From positions 1-15,876 of the forward strand of contig NZ_JYJG01000184.1 of NCBI RefSeq assembly GCF_000955955.1: a stretch of 15,876 nt of DNA, given 5' to 3'. How positions within the stretch are numbered: the stretch's first letter is position 1; each line of letters starts with the position of its first letter. The notes under the pieces were generated by a model. The model ran no database searches. It saw nothing but the letters and a program-made list of their open reading frames with translations, and was not told the DNA's origin. The stretch is from Lentzea aerocolonigenes. Its GTDB lineage: Bacteria; Actinomycetota; Actinomycetes; Mycobacteriales; Pseudonocardiaceae. Shown here piece after piece: positions 1-8,483 of this stretch. The translations under genes were made by a program, and so were the position numbers.

Positions 1-25
1 AAGGTTCCCTTCATCGTGAAAGCCG

Positions 26-1348
26 CTAGGCGGAGGCGGCGGCCTTGGCGGCTAGGGGGAGGGCCGAGGCGATTCGGTCCAGAGCGGTGTCGTCGTGGGC
101 TGCGGAGAGGAACCAGGATTCCAGGGCTGACGGGGGGAGGTAGACGCCCTGGTTCAGCATGGCGTGGAAGAAGGCGTTGTAGCGGAACGTCTCGCTGGCC
201 TTGGCCTCCGCGAAGTCCGTGACCGGCTCGGACGAGAAGAACACCGAGAACATGTTGCCGCTGTGCTGCAACTGGTGTTCGACGCCCTCACGAGCCAGTG
301 CGTCCGAGATCATCCCGCCGACCACCGTGGCCGTCGCGTCGAGGTGCGTGTACACCTCGGGCGTGCAGTGCCGCAGCGTCGCCAGACCCGCTGCCGTGGC
401 AACGGGATTCCCGGACAACGTGCCCGCCTGGTACACCGGACCGGCCGGTGCGAGGTGGCCCATCACGTCGGCGCGACCGCCGAACGCCGCCGCTGGGAAC
501 CCGCCGCCCATCACCTTGCCGAAGGTGAACAGGTCGGCGGCAACACCTTCGCGGCCGTACCAACCGGCGCGCGACAGCCGGAACCCGGTCATCACCTCGT
601 CCGAGATCAGCAGCGCACCGAACGCGGACGTCAGCTCGCGCAACCCGGCGGTGAAGCCGGGAGCAGGCGGGATGACGCCCATGTTGCCCGGCGACGCCTC
701 GGTGATCACGCACGCGATGGTGTCCGGGTTCTCCGCGAACGCGGCGCGCACGGCGTCAAGGTCGTTGTACGGCAGCACAATCGTGTCGCTGGCCTGCGCA
801 CCCGTGACGCCGGGCGTGTCCGGCAGGGCGAACGTGGCGACACCCGAGCCGGCCGCGGCGAGCAGCGCGTCGACGTGGCCGTGGTAGCAGCCCGCGAACT
901 TGATCACCTTGGTGCGGCCGGTGAAACCGCGCGCCAGGCGGATCGCGGACATCGTCGCCTCGGTGCCGGAACTGACCAGCCGCACCGACTCCACCGGCTC
1001 CACGCGGGCCACGATCTCCTCGGCCAGCAGGACCTCGTTCAGCGTCGGAGTGCCGAACGACGTGCCGTGACCGATCGCCTCGTACACGGCCTCCTGCACG
1101 GCCGGGTGGGCGTGTCCGAGGATCATCGGGCCCCACGAGCAGATCAGGTCCACGTACTCGCGGCCGTCGGCGTCGGTGATGTACGCGCCCTTGCCGCTCT
1201 TCATGAACCGCGGCGTGCCACCGACCGCGTGGAACGCCCGCACCGGCGAGTTCACGCCGCCCGGCACGGTCTGCTGCGCACGCGAGAACAGCGCTTCGGA
1301 CTCGGGAGCCGCCGCGGGCTTGCCGATATCCACAATGGACAGGGTCAT
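26..1348 (-). CDS. hemL: Glutamate-1-semialdehyde 2,1-aminomutase
   Basis: This PLP enzyme moves the amino group of glutamate-1-semialdehyde to make 5-aminolevulinate, the last step of the C5 route and cytosolic. The 440-residue product is full length for the family. Visible marks are GTSFGTPT (95-102), the SSGTEA phosphate-binding loop (127-132), [10 protein letters not shown] with Asp250 facing the PLP ring nitrogen, and TFGKVMGGG with Lys278 as the Schiff-base lysine. The ATG at 1346-1348 is chosen because the frame upstream of it is the antisense of the preceding gene and an AAGGAAG ribosome site sits four bases before it. The start overlaps the acyl-CoA synthetase stop by one base (TGATG). 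It is the last gene of the seven-gene operon. HemA, which makes its unstable substrate, is encoded two genes upstream, so the pair is co-produced. No terminator is visible in the 25 bases left in the window. Confidence 0.96.
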   Translation of the reverse strand: MTLSIVDIGKPAAAPESEALFSRAQQTVPGGVNSPVRAFHAVGGTPRFMKSGKGAYITDADGREYVDLICSWGPMILGHAHPAVQEAVYEAIGHGTSFGTPTLNEVLLAEEIVARVEPVESVRLVSSGTEATMSAIRLARGFTGRTKVIKFAGCYHGHVDALLAAAGSGVATFALPDTPGVTGAQASDTIVLPYNDLDAVRAAFAENPDTIACVITEASPGNMGVIPPAPGFTAGLRELTSAFGALLISDEVMTGFRLSRAGWYGREGVAADLFTFGKVMGGGFPAAAFGGRADVMGHLAPAGPVYQAGTLSGNPVATAAGLATLRHCTPEVYTHLDATATVVGGMISDALAREGVEHQLQHSGNMFSVFFSSEPVTDFAEAKASETFRYNAFFHAMLNQGVYLPPSALESWFLSAAHDDTALDRIASALPLAAKAAASA

Positions 1349-3390
1349 CAGACTTCCTTCGCGATCACGTGGGCGGCGTCGAGGATCTTCGTGCCCGACT
1401 CCAGCACTCGAACGGGGTTGAGGTCGAGCTCGAACCCGCCCTCCCAACCGGACACCAGCGCCGCGACGGTCTCCAGCGTCCGCACCAGCGACGCGACGTC
1501 AGCCGCCGCACGGCCACGCGCGCCGTCCAGCAAAGCCTTGCCGCGCAGCTCACCGACCATCTGCGCCGCATCGCCAGGAGCGAGCGGCAGTAACCGGGAG
1601 GTCGCGTCGTCCAGCGCCTCGGTGAAGATGCCGCCGAGACCCAGCGTCAGCACCAGGCCGAGGTCCGAGGTGTGCACGCCGATGATCAGCTCGACGCCCT
1701 CGCCGACCAGTTCCTCGACCAGCACCGCGCCACCGAACGCCGACAGCTCGTCGAACGCCTCCGCGGCTTCCGCAGACGGCACACCGACCTTCACCGCGCC
1801 GACATCGGTCTTGTGCACCAGGCCGGGCACGACCGCCTTGAACACCGCGGTGCCGCCGACCTCGTCCACCACGGCCTTGGCCTCGGACGCCGACGCCACC
1901 ACACGCCCGACCGGCACGGACAGACCTGAAGCAGCCAACAGCGCCTTGAGCTCAGGTTCGGTCAGCTCGGCGGCCGGAGTCTCCACTCCCAAGCCCGCCG
2001 GCGCTTCCGCCGAACGCGGCTTGCTCACCTGCCACAAAGCAGCTGCGGCTCGCACGGCACGCGCGGGCGACGGGTAGTCCGGCAGACCGGCCTCCCGCAG
2101 CGTCGCGCGGGCGTTCGGCGCGAGGAAGTCCGCGCCGGTGCGGGACACCAGCACCGGCTTGCCGGACTTCTCCGCCACCTTCGCCAGCGCCCGCACGGCC
2201 TTGTCGACGTCGCCGTCGGTCATCACGCAGAAGCAGCCGATGATCATGTCGACCGTGTCGTCGGCGGCGATGACCTCCAGCGAACGGTCGAACAGCGACG
2301 GGTCGCTCAGCACCGCGGCTGTGATGTCGACGGGGTTGTTCGCGGAACCGAAGCTGGGGATGATCTCCGCCAGCGCGGCCCGCGTCTCGTCCTTCAGCGG
2401 CGTCAGCTCAAGACCCTGCGCCACCACGTCGTCCGCGGCGAGGATGCCCGAACCACCGGACGTCGTGACGACCGCGACCCGAGGGCCGGCCGGCCGGCGC
2501 GGCGAAACAAAAGCGTCACCGGCGTCGAGCAGCTCGTCGATGTCCCCGGCCCGCACGATGCCGAACTGCCGCAACGCCGCGTCCAGCACCCGGTCGTCCG
2601 TGGCGAGCGCGCCGGTGTGGGAAGCCGCCGCCCGGCCGCCTTCCTCACTGCGCCCCGACTTCAGCAACGCCACCGGCTTGCCGGAAGCAGCCAGCGAGCG
2701 CAGCGCGGAGACGTCCGGCACGTTCTCCAGGTAGCCGAGCAGCCCGGTGCACGTGGGCTCCTGCGCCAGTTCGGCGAGGACCTCCAGCGCGGACACGTCG
2801 GCGTCGTTGCCGGTGGTGATCACCCAGCCGGGCCGCTGCCCGCGCTCGATGCCCAGCGACGCCGCGCCGAAGCCCAAAGCGCCGCTCTGCGAGACGATCC
2901 CGAGCCCGCCCGGCTCCAGCGACACCACGGCCTCAGCCGAGAACAACGGGCTGAACGTGGCCATGACCTTGTTGCCGAAGCCGACCGCGCCGATGCAGTT
3001 CGGGCCGATCAGCCGCAGCCCACCGGCACGGGCCCTGGCCACGGTCTCGGCCTGCAGGGCCGCGCCCTCGTCACCGGTCTCCGCGAAACCGGAGGAGGCG
3101 ATGATCGCGACCTTGATCCCGGCGGCCACGCAGTCGTCGACCGCGGCGGGCACGCGGTCGGCCGACACGACGATGAACGCGAGGTCGATCGGGCCGGGCG
3201 CGTCGAGCACCGAGGGATAGGCCTGGTACCCGAGGATCGTGCCGCCCTTGGGGTTGATCGGCAGGACGCGGCCGGGATAGCCGTACCGCTGCAGGTACGC
3301 GACGGGCTTGCGGCCCAGCGCGCCCTCGCGTTCGGTCGCGCCGATGACCGCGACGGACTCGGCGTTCCACAACAGGGACAGCTCACTCAT
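1348..3390 (-). CDS. Fused ADP-forming acyl-CoA synthetase (acetate-CoA ligase family)
   Basis: This 680-residue protein has the alpha-beta fusion of NDP-forming acyl-CoA synthetases, which interconvert an acid, CoA and ATP with acyl-CoA, ADP and phosphate. The N-terminal CoA-binding Rossmann domain (about 5-135) carries VAVIGATE (13-20) and GPNCIG (129-134). The succinyl-CoA-ligase-like domain has SQSGALG (167-173) and ASHTGAL with His258, aligned to the histidine phosphorylated during catalysis. The C-terminal ATP-grasp part (about 475-680) has HKTDVGAV (526-533), whose His526 matches the second phospho-relay histidine, and ELDLNPV (654-660) in place of the usual EINP-type motif. Key histidines are present, so it is probably active; the acid substrate cannot be read from sequence. 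The start overlaps the hemA stop (ATGA, 3387-3390) and is preceded by GAGG. Leu600 is encoded by the rare codon TTA at 1591-1593. It is an odd partner between hemA and hemL. A regulatory protein of the same fold is a less likely alternative. Confidence 0.9.
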   Translation of the reverse strand: MSELSLLWNAESVAVIGATEREGALGRKPVAYLQRYGYPGRVLPINPKGGTILGYQAYPSVLDAPGPIDLAFIVVSADRVPAAVDDCVAAGIKVAIIASSGFAETGDEGAALQAETVARARAGGLRLIGPNCIGAVGFGNKVMATFSPLFSAEAVVSLEPGGLGIVSQSGALGFGAASLGIERGQRPGWVITTGNDADVSALEVLAELAQEPTCTGLLGYLENVPDVSALRSLAASGKPVALLKSGRSEEGGRAAASHTGALATDDRVLDAALRQFGIVRAGDIDELLDAGDAFVSPRRPAGPRVAVVTTSGGSGILAADDVVAQGLELTPLKDETRAALAEIIPSFGSANNPVDITAAVLSDPSLFDRSLEVIAADDTVDMIIGCFCVMTDGDVDKAVRALAKVAEKSGKPVLVSRTGADFLAPNARATLREAGLPDYPSPARAVRAAAALWQVSKPRSAEAPAGLGVETPAAELTEPELKALLAASGLSVPVGRVVASASEAKAVVDEVGGTAVFKAVVPGLVHKTDVGAVKVGVPSAEAAEAFDELSAFGGAVLVEELVGEGVELIIGVHTSDLGLVLTLGLGGIFTEALDDATSRLLPLAPGDAAQMVGELRGKALLDGARGRAAADVASLVRTLETVAALVSGWEGGFELDLNPVRVLESGTKILDAAHVIAKEV

Positions 3391-4679
3391 GCGACAACCT
3401 CACTCGGTTCGCCGGGAACGTCGAACAACTTCCCCAGCACCTCCACGTACTGGGAGCCATCAGGGGCTCCCGCCAGCTCACGAGCCCGCACAGTGGGGCC
3501 GTGCAACACCTTCTCGACGATCCGGTGCACCGACAGGGTGATCTCGGAGCGGTGCTGCTCGTCGAACGCCGGCACCTTCCGGAACAACCGCCCCAGCTCG
3601 GCCTCGGCCGTCGTCGACGCGACGGTTCGCAGCTTCACCAGCGCGGGCGCCACCTTCGCGGCTCGTTGCGCGGCCAGGAATCCCTCGACCTCGCCCTCGA
3701 TCAACGACCGCACTGAGGCCACACTGGACAGTGCCGCCTCGTCGGGACCGTTGCCCGCCAGCGTCTCCAGGTCGACCAGCGACACCCCGTCGACCTTGGC
3801 CACGTCGCCGGCGATGTTGCGCGGCAACGCCAGGTCGAGCAGGAACAACGGCGAGCCGTCGCGGTAACGCACGGCCTCCTCGGCGTCCGCAGCGGTCAGC
3901 AACGCCCCGGTGCCACCGATGCAGGTCACGACGAGATCGACCTGGGCGAGCAACGACGGCAGGTCGTCGAGCCCGTATCCGTTGCCCCCGGTGGTTTCCG
4001 CGAGCCTGGCCGCCTTCTCCGGTGTCCGGTTCGCCACGTCGATGCGCGCGAGGCCGCTGCCGCGCAGGGCCGCCACGACCACACCGGCCATCGTGCCGGC
4101 ACCGACCACCAGCGCCGACCGGCCGGACATCGCGCCGACAACGTGCTCCAGCGCGGAAAGTCCCACCGTGGCGAGGGAACGCCCGGCCCGGTTGATGTCC
4201 GTCTCGGTCCGCACCCGCTTGCCGACGCGGATCGCGGACTGCACCAGCTGGTTGATCAGCGGTCCTGCGGTGCCCAGCCTGCGAGCACGGTCCAGCGCGT
4301 CCTTGACCTGGCCGAGGATCTGGTCCTCGCCGATGACGATCGACTCCAGGCCGCTCGACACCGAGTACAGGTGCCGCACCGCGTCCGTGCCCTCGTGCTG
4401 ATACAGGAACCGTTCGGCGTCCTCAGTGGACAGACCGAGCCGGGAGACCAGCTTCGACCGTAACAGAGCGGCGGCGGAGTCGGCGTGCTTCTCGACGTAG
4501 AACTCCATCCGGTTGCACGTCGACAGCGCGTAGACGGCACCGAACTCGTTGGCCGCGTTGAGCTCGCTCAAAACGACATCCAGGTCCTCGCCGGAGATCA
4601 CCACCCGTTCCAGCACGTCGACCGGGGCCGAGGAGTGGCTGATGCCCAGCAGGGTCAGCTTGACGTCTCCCACGCTCAC
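3387..4679 (-). CDS. hemA: Glutamyl-tRNA reductase
   Basis: This enzyme reduces glutamyl-tRNA(Glu) to glutamate-1-semialdehyde with NADPH and is the committing step of the C5 pathway. The 430-residue product shows GISHSSAPV (12-20), the catalytic STCNR motif with Cys55, the substrate-domain segment [16 protein letters not shown] (110-125), the NADPH loop GAGTMAG (193-199), ANRTPEKA (216-223), DLALPRNI (282-289) and a C-terminal helical dimerisation region. The start is GTG at 4677-4679, overlapping the hemB stop by four bases (GTGA), with GGAG two bases upstream. Leu73 is encoded by TTA (4461-4463), exceptional in this high-GC sequence and surprising for an essential heme gene. In many actinobacteria hemA is followed by hemC and hemD; here an acyl-CoA synthetase and hemL follow. 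This suggests a second, specialised copy, although only the whole genome can show that. Confidence 0.96.
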   Translation of the reverse strand: MSVGDVKLTLLGISHSSAPVDVLERVVISGEDLDVVLSELNAANEFGAVYALSTCNRMEFYVEKHADSAAALLRSKLVSRLGLSTEDAERFLYQHEGTDAVRHLYSVSSGLESIVIGEDQILGQVKDALDRARRLGTAGPLINQLVQSAIRVGKRVRTETDINRAGRSLATVGLSALEHVVGAMSGRSALVVGAGTMAGVVVAALRGSGLARIDVANRTPEKAARLAETTGGNGYGLDDLPSLLAQVDLVVTCIGGTGALLTAADAEEAVRYRDGSPLFLLDLALPRNIAGDVAKVDGVSLVDLETLAGNGPDEAALSSVASVRSLIEGEVEGFLAAQRAAKVAPALVKLRTVASTTAEAELGRLFRKVPAFDEQHRSEITLSVHRIVEKVLHGPTVRARELAGAPDGSQYVEVLGKLFDVPGEPSEVVA

Positions 4680-5674
4680 CGCTCCAGACGTGTGGCGAAC
4701 TCGGTCGCCCAGTAGCTGATGATGATCGACGCACCGGCGCGCCGGATGGAGTTGAGGCTCTCCAGCACGACCTGGTCGCGGTCGAGCCAGCCCTTCGCGG
4801 CGGCGGCCTCGATCATCGAGTACTCGCCGGAGACCTGGTACGCCGCAACGGGAACGTCGACGTGCTCGGCCACGAGACGGACGATGTCGAGGTAGGCACC
4901 GGCCGGCTTGACCATCACGAAGTCCGCGCCCTCGGCCAGGTCCAGGTCGACCTCGCGCAGCGACTCGCGGATGTTGCCAGGAACCTGCTGGTACGCGCGG
5001 CGGTTGCCCTTCAGCGAAGACTCCACGGCGTCGCGGAACGGGCCGTAGAACGCCGAGGCGTACTTCGCCGAGTACCCCATGATCGGCACGTGCGGGAACC
5101 CGGCCGCGTCGAGCTTCGCGCGGATCCGGCCGACCTGGCCGTCCATCATGGCGCTCGGGGCGATCACGTGCGCGCCCGCTTCCGCTTGCACCACAGCCAT
5201 GTCCGCGAGGCGTTCGATGCTGGCGTCGTTGTCGACGTCGCCGTCCGGGCCGAGCACGCCGGTGTGGCCGTGGTCGGTGTACTCGTCGAGGTTCACGTCG
5301 CCGATCACGACCGTCGCGTCACCGACCTCCTCGACGACGTCGCGCAACGCCACCTGCAGGATGCCGTCCGGGTCGGTCGCGCCGAGGCCCAGCGGGTCCT
5401 TGTCGATCGGGATGCCGAACAGCAGCAGGCCGCCGACGCCCGCGCTCACGGCTTCCGCGGCGGCTTTGCGCAGTGACTCGCGGGTGTGCTGGTAGACGCC
5501 GGGCATGGAGCTGATCTCGCGGGGCTGGTCGATGCCCTCGCGCAGAAACAGCGGCTGGATCAGGTTGCTCGGGTGCAGGCGGGTCTCGGTGGCGAGCCGG
5601 CGCAGCGCGGGCGTGCGACGGAGCCTGCGGGGACGGGCGACGGGGAACTGTGCCGAAGAAGAGTGGGACGACAT
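4676..5674 (-). CDS. hemB: Delta-aminolevulinic acid dehydratase (porphobilinogen synthase)
   Basis: This enzyme condenses two 5-aminolevulinate molecules into the pyrrole porphobilinogen. The 332-residue product has both active-site lysines: Lys204 in [13 protein letters not shown] and the Schiff-base Lys256 in [20 protein letters not shown] (279-287) and the C-terminal YWATEFA are also typical. The segment that binds catalytic zinc through three cysteines in zinc-type enzymes reads [14 protein letters not shown] (126-139), putting Asn128, Asp130 and Thr138 at those positions. It is therefore expected to be a cysteine-free, zinc-independent type, probably using magnesium or no active-site metal. 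The ATG at 5672-5674 is preceded by AAAGG seven bases upstream and overlaps the previous stop by one base (TGATG). Upstream in the same frame is only antisense of the racemase-like gene. No hemC or hemD is nearby, so the pathway encoded here stops at porphobilinogen. Confidence 0.96.
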   Translation of the reverse strand: MSSHSSSAQFPVARPRRLRRTPALRRLATETRLHPSNLIQPLFLREGIDQPREISSMPGVYQHTRESLRKAAAEAVSAGVGGLLLFGIPIDKDPLGLGATDPDGILQVALRDVVEEVGDATVVIGDVNLDEYTDHGHTGVLGPDGDVDNDASIERLADMAVVQAEAGAHVIAPSAMMDGQVGRIRAKLDAAGFPHVPIMGYSAKYASAFYGPFRDAVESSLKGNRRAYQQVPGNIRESLREVDLDLAEGADFVMVKPAGAYLDIVRLVAEHVDVPVAAYQVSGEYSMIEAAAAKGWLDRDQVVLESLNSIRRAGASIIISYWATEFATRLER

Positions 5675-6474
5675 CACAGAGCCTTTCCGAGGAAGACGTT
5701 CTCGACGTGCTCGGTGAGCGCGTCGGAGGGGCGGCGGAACCAGTAGCCCGCCGTGGAGCGCTGAACCACCCCGAGCCGGTTGAGGTCCACCGCGAGCTCC
5801 GCCTGGCGGACGAGGAGTCCGGCGGGATCGATCACCGGGACGCCGTGCAGCTCCTTGGTGCCGAGCGCCCAGAAGATCTCGGCCGGGATGCCCTCGCCGG
5901 GGATCAGCACCTGGGCGCCCTTGTCGACCGCCTTCTTCGCGGCCGCGTCGAACACCTCGACGAACCGGTCGAAGTCGCCCTCGAGTGCCTGGCGCACGGC
6001 CTCGTGACCGTCGTCGACCAGCTCGTAGGCGGCAAGGCGGCTGGTGAGGCCGTAGCGCTCGATGTTCTCGGTGATGATCTCGCGCAGTGCGGGCATGAAA
6101 CCGAGGACGCCGAACCGGTAGCCGAGCATCGCCGAGTAGAAGAAGCTCGTCTCGCCGTAGCCGAGCGTCGGGATGGACGTCTGCGCGCGGCCGTCGTGCA
6201 GGCCGGGGTCCTGGCCGGCGGCGATCACCCACGCGTCGAAGCCCTGGCGTTCGGCTTCCACCGCGCCACGGGCGAAGTGGGCGTTGAAGTGGATCTGCAG
6301 CGCGCCGAACTTCACCAGGTCGAACGGCAGCTCGGTGTCGTAGGTGTTCTCCGGCAACGTCTTGATGACGATCTCGGTGCCGGGCGAGGCGACCTCGGCG
6401 AGGTGCTTGCGGTACCACTCGTCGAGCAGCGGCAGGCGGCCCTCGACGGTGTGCTTGTGGAACCAGATCTTCAT
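5674..6474 (-). CDS. Asp/Glu/hydantoin racemase-superfamily protein lacking cysteine
   Basis: The 266-residue product resembles hydantoin-racemase-like members of the Asp/Glu racemase superfamily, soluble two-domain proteins that normally use two opposed cysteines as acid and base. The first half retains the family frame VIAxxxDPGL (83-92), but the first cysteine position is Ala86. The second motif, usually GCAG-like, reads IPGEGI (191-196), with Glu194 where cysteine is expected. No cysteine occurs anywhere in the protein, so canonical racemisation is unlikely. It may be an isomerase, decarboxylase, lyase or binding protein. The ATG at 6472-6474 overlaps the monooxygenase stop by four bases (ATGA), and GGAAGGG lies about eleven bases upstream. 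It directly precedes hemB, so it is probably made in step with the 5-aminolevulinate/porphobilinogen enzymes. I do not recognise a characterised orthologue. The fold call is firm; the function is open. Confidence 0.8.
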   Translation of the reverse strand: MKIWFHKHTVEGRLPLLDEWYRKHLAEVASPGTEIVIKTLPENTYDTELPFDLVKFGALQIHFNAHFARGAVEAERQGFDAWVIAAGQDPGLHDGRAQTSIPTLGYGETSFFYSAMLGYRFGVLGFMPALREIITENIERYGLTSRLAAYELVDDGHEAVRQALEGDFDRFVEVFDAAAKKAVDKGAQVLIPGEGIPAEIFWALGTKELHGVPVIDPAGLLVRQAELAVDLNRLGVVQRSTAGYWFRRPSDALTEHVENVFLGKAL

Positions 6475-7613
6475 GGGGCAGCGGACCCTTCCAGTTGGGG
6501 CACGGAATCGAGCATCGATGCCTGAACGAGGTACTGCGCCGCTTCGGCCGGATCGCTTGCGGTGGCGGCGAGCTGACGCACCGCGGCGTCGACGCTGCCC
6601 GCTTGTCCGTCCACTCCGGACACGCGTGCCTCGCTGCGCGGGATGACGTGGTCGGTGACCACGTTCCGGCGGCGTTGCGCGGCTTCGTCGAGCAGTGCGT
6701 TGTCGTGGTCGCCGTTGACCACAAAGGACAGGGTGGTGGCGAGATCGACCGCGTCGTGGATGCCGCAGTTCATGTTCATGCCACCCGCGGTGGACGTGAG
6801 GTGGGCCGCGTCGCCCGCGAACAGGACGCGTCCGGCGCGGTAGTCGCCGATCACCCGGCGGGAGGTGCGGTAGGTGTGCGCGTCCTGCACGTCGATCCGG
6901 TCGGCCAGCGTCGGCAACGCCTTGTGCAGCAACGCTTCCGGCGAGACGTCGGCGTTGTGCGGCAGGCGCAGGATCACCCGCCAGTGGTCCGGCAGGCCGA
7001 GGACGCTGCACGACTGGACCGGGTCGCGGAAGTACGTCATCGGCGAGAGGCCCGGCAGCAACCGGTCCAGCTCGGTGGTCGTGATGACGCGCAGGGCGTA
7101 GGTCGGGTACTCGGTGCCCGGGAAGTCCAGGCCGAGCGTGGTGCGGACCGCGCTGTGCGCGCCGTCCGCCGCGATCACGTAGTCGGCGCGGAAGGAGCCG
7201 GTCGACGTGATCAGGTCGACCCCACGGTCATCCTGCTGGACGTCCAGAACCTCGGTGTTCCAGCGGACGTCCGGGACGTGCTCGAGCAGCAACGGCGTCA
7301 GCTCGGTCTGCTCGGCGTGCAATCGGAACGGGTGCGCGGTCCGGTCCGCGATCGCGTCGTAGCCCATGCGCGTCAACAGCTCACCTGTGCGGCTGCGCCA
7401 CTGCAGGTCGTGCACCTTGCGGCCACGAGCGATGAACTCGTCGGCGACACCCAGCCCGGCCAGCAGGTCGAGCGTGGCCGGGTGGAACGTCGAGGCACGA
7501 GATGCCGTGCCGAGCGCGGGTCCGCGTTCCAGCACCGTGACCGGAACACCTGCCCGCGACAACACGACAGCCGCGGTCAAGCCAACGGGTCCAGCGCCTA
7601 CGACGACGATCAC
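6471..7613 (-). CDS. FAD-dependent aromatic-ring monooxygenase (class A flavoprotein)
   Basis: The 380-residue product matches the p-hydroxybenzoate hydroxylase/UbiH family, NAD(P)H-dependent flavoproteins that hydroxylate electron-rich rings. Seen are the dinucleotide-binding VGAGPVG (5-11), VLER at the end of the second strand (27-30), the ADG motif (149-151), and AGDAAH (266-271) followed by [15 protein letters not shown] (277-291), the FAD ribityl-binding signature. The usual proline after GDAAH is replaced by TSTA. The GTG at 7611-7613 is chosen because the GxGxxG strand must be at the extreme N terminus and nothing upstream in frame looks like protein; a ribosome site is weak. It overlaps the previous stop (GTGA, 7610-7613), implying coupled translation. 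The substrate is unknown. Its position between two racemase-superfamily genes and ahead of hemB makes a pyrrole or related heterocycle an attractive but untested candidate. Confidence 0.9.
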   Translation of the reverse strand: MIVVVGAGPVGLTAAVVLSRAGVPVTVLERGPALGTASRASTFHPATLDLLAGLGVADEFIARGRKVHDLQWRSRTGELLTRMGYDAIADRTAHPFRLHAEQTELTPLLLEHVPDVRWNTEVLDVQQDDRGVDLITSTGSFRADYVIAADGAHSAVRTTLGLDFPGTEYPTYALRVITTTELDRLLPGLSPMTYFRDPVQSCSVLGLPDHWRVILRLPHNADVSPEALLHKALPTLADRIDVQDAHTYRTSRRVIGDYRAGRVLFAGDAAHLTSTAGGMNMNCGIHDAVDLATTLSFVVNGDHDNALLDEAAQRRRNVVTDHVIPRSEARVSGVDGQAGSVDAAVRQLAATASDPAEAAQYLVQASMLDSVPQLEGSAAP

Positions 7614-8320
7614 GGCGCCAGCCGCCAATCGACGACCGCGTCCGGCACGAGCCTGCTCAACGCCCACCACGCCGTGGCGAGGTTCGAGGTGAGGATCGTG
7701 CGTTCGGTGCCCGCGTTGAGCTCCTTCAGAGCTGCCAGCGTGAACATGCCGGTGCCGGTCATCAGCAGCACCTCGTCGGCAGGGCGATCGGCTTCGCGCA
7801 CCTGCGAGACCAGCTCGGCGGTCGAGACGTCGTACGGCGAGAAACCCTTGCTGGAGCGCACTTTGACGATGTCGCGGACCTTGATCCCGGCGGCCTCCCA
7901 GTAGCCCTGCGAGAGGTCGGTGAGCCACTGCGCGTACGGCGAGACGAGCGTGACCTCGGTTGCGTCGATGCTCGCCAGCGCCGCCAGCACGGTCCGCGTG
8001 ACGGTCGTGACCTCGACTCCGAACCGCGCGCTGAGGTCGTCGCAGAACTCCTGCTCGCGCTCAGGCCCCTGCAGGTAGTGCGAGCCGCTGCACTCCGCGA
8101 CGATCGCCTGGGCGCCGAGCCGGCCGAACGACGCGATCGCCGGAGCCAGCGCCTCGTTGTACTTCGCGATCCGCTCCCGCTGCTCGAACTCGGTGAACAA
8201 CGGGAAACGGGTGGCGTGGACGTTCACATGACCGAACAGCAGTGCGGCGATTTCCGGTTCGACCGCCGCATTTCCTGATGGCACCACGACACCCAGTCGT
8301 GGGGCGGTTGGGTTGACCAT
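7610..8320 (-). CDS. Maleate isomerase / arylmalonate decarboxylase-like protein
   Basis: The 236-residue product belongs to the maleate cis-trans isomerase/arylmalonate decarboxylase branch of the racemase superfamily. The N-terminal VVVPSGNAAVEPE (11-23) has the conserved Asn17 region of maleate isomerases. VAECSGS (74-80) places Cys77 at the first catalytic cysteine, and VSPY (126-129) supplies the conserved tyrosine. The second cysteine motif, normally of the SCTxLRT kind, reads TGTGMFT (188-194), so that cysteine is replaced by glycine. Arylmalonate decarboxylase has the reverse pattern, keeping only the second cysteine. A single-cysteine chemistry such as decarboxylation, or a new isomerisation, is therefore plausible. 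It is the first gene of the operon. The ATG at 8318-8320 lacks a ribosome site but lies at the spacing expected for a leaderless transcript from a TAAGTT -10 element. The family is clear; the reaction is not. Confidence 0.82.
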   Translation of the reverse strand: MVNPTAPRLGVVVPSGNAAVEPEIAALLFGHVNVHATRFPLFTEFEQRERIAKYNEALAPAIASFGRLGAQAIVAECSGSHYLQGPEREQEFCDDLSARFGVEVTTVTRTVLAALASIDATEVTLVSPYAQWLTDLSQGYWEAAGIKVRDIVKVRSSKGFSPYDVSTAELVSQVREADRPADEVLLMTGTGMFTLAALKELNAGTERTILTSNLATAWWALSRLVPDAVVDWRLAP

Positions 8321-8429
8321 GCCGCTGAACTTATGGTCGAGAGCTGGTGGAGTTCACTACGGGAGTCCGCAGAATTGCTTGATACATAAAGACTGCGGGA
8401 TGCCGAAGGGGATTTGCGCCACACGCGAA
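8321..8429. other. Gap between operon start and terminator, with AT-rich inverted repeat
   Basis: This short non-coding gap must hold the operon's regulatory signals. Besides the candidate promoter, it contains an AT-rich patch (8371-8391) flanked by CCGCAG (8367-8372) and CTGCGG (8393-8398), a six-base inverted repeat that could be a regulator site just upstream of the -35. No open reading frame here looks coding. Confidence 0.3.
8328..8357 (-). promoter_or_regulatory. Candidate leaderless promoter of the hem-containing operon
   Basis: On the minus strand a TAAGTT hexamer fitting the actinobacterial TANNNT -10 pattern occupies 8328-8333, 18 bases downstream of GTGAAC (8352-8357), which partly matches a -35 box. 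Seven bases separate the -10 from the ATG at 8320, so transcription would begin at or next to the start codon. This fits the absence of a ribosome-binding site. It is a visual call only. Confidence 0.38.
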
Positions 8430-8462
8430 AAAGGGCCTCCCGGAACGTCCGGGAGGCCCTTT
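8430..8462 (-). terminator. Intrinsic terminator after the EamA transporter gene
   Basis: A perfect 12-bp GC-rich stem (8433-8444 pairing with 8448-8459) closes on a three-base loop and is extended by three A-T pairs. On the minus strand it is followed by five T residues. It lies 22 bases past the transporter stop and separates that transcript from the downstream hem operon. The A run on the other side means it could also act weakly on plus-strand transcripts. Confidence 0.92.
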
Positions 8463-8483
8463 CACGGGCGGGAGGGCTGGGGG

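Noticed and set aside
164..2077. A 637-codon plus-strand open frame opposite hemL and the acyl-CoA synthetase
   Set aside because: Its product is a low-complexity Arg/His/Gly-rich chain, then Ser/Thr/Ala-rich, with no domain. The minus strand carries two unmistakable enzymes, and long antisense frames are common at this GC content.
6475..7011. Apparent N-terminal extension of the racemase-like gene
   Set aside because: The extra residues are a different frame of the monooxygenase gene and look like Arg-rich shadow sequence. The ATG at 6472-6474 gives the natural start with a coupled overlap.
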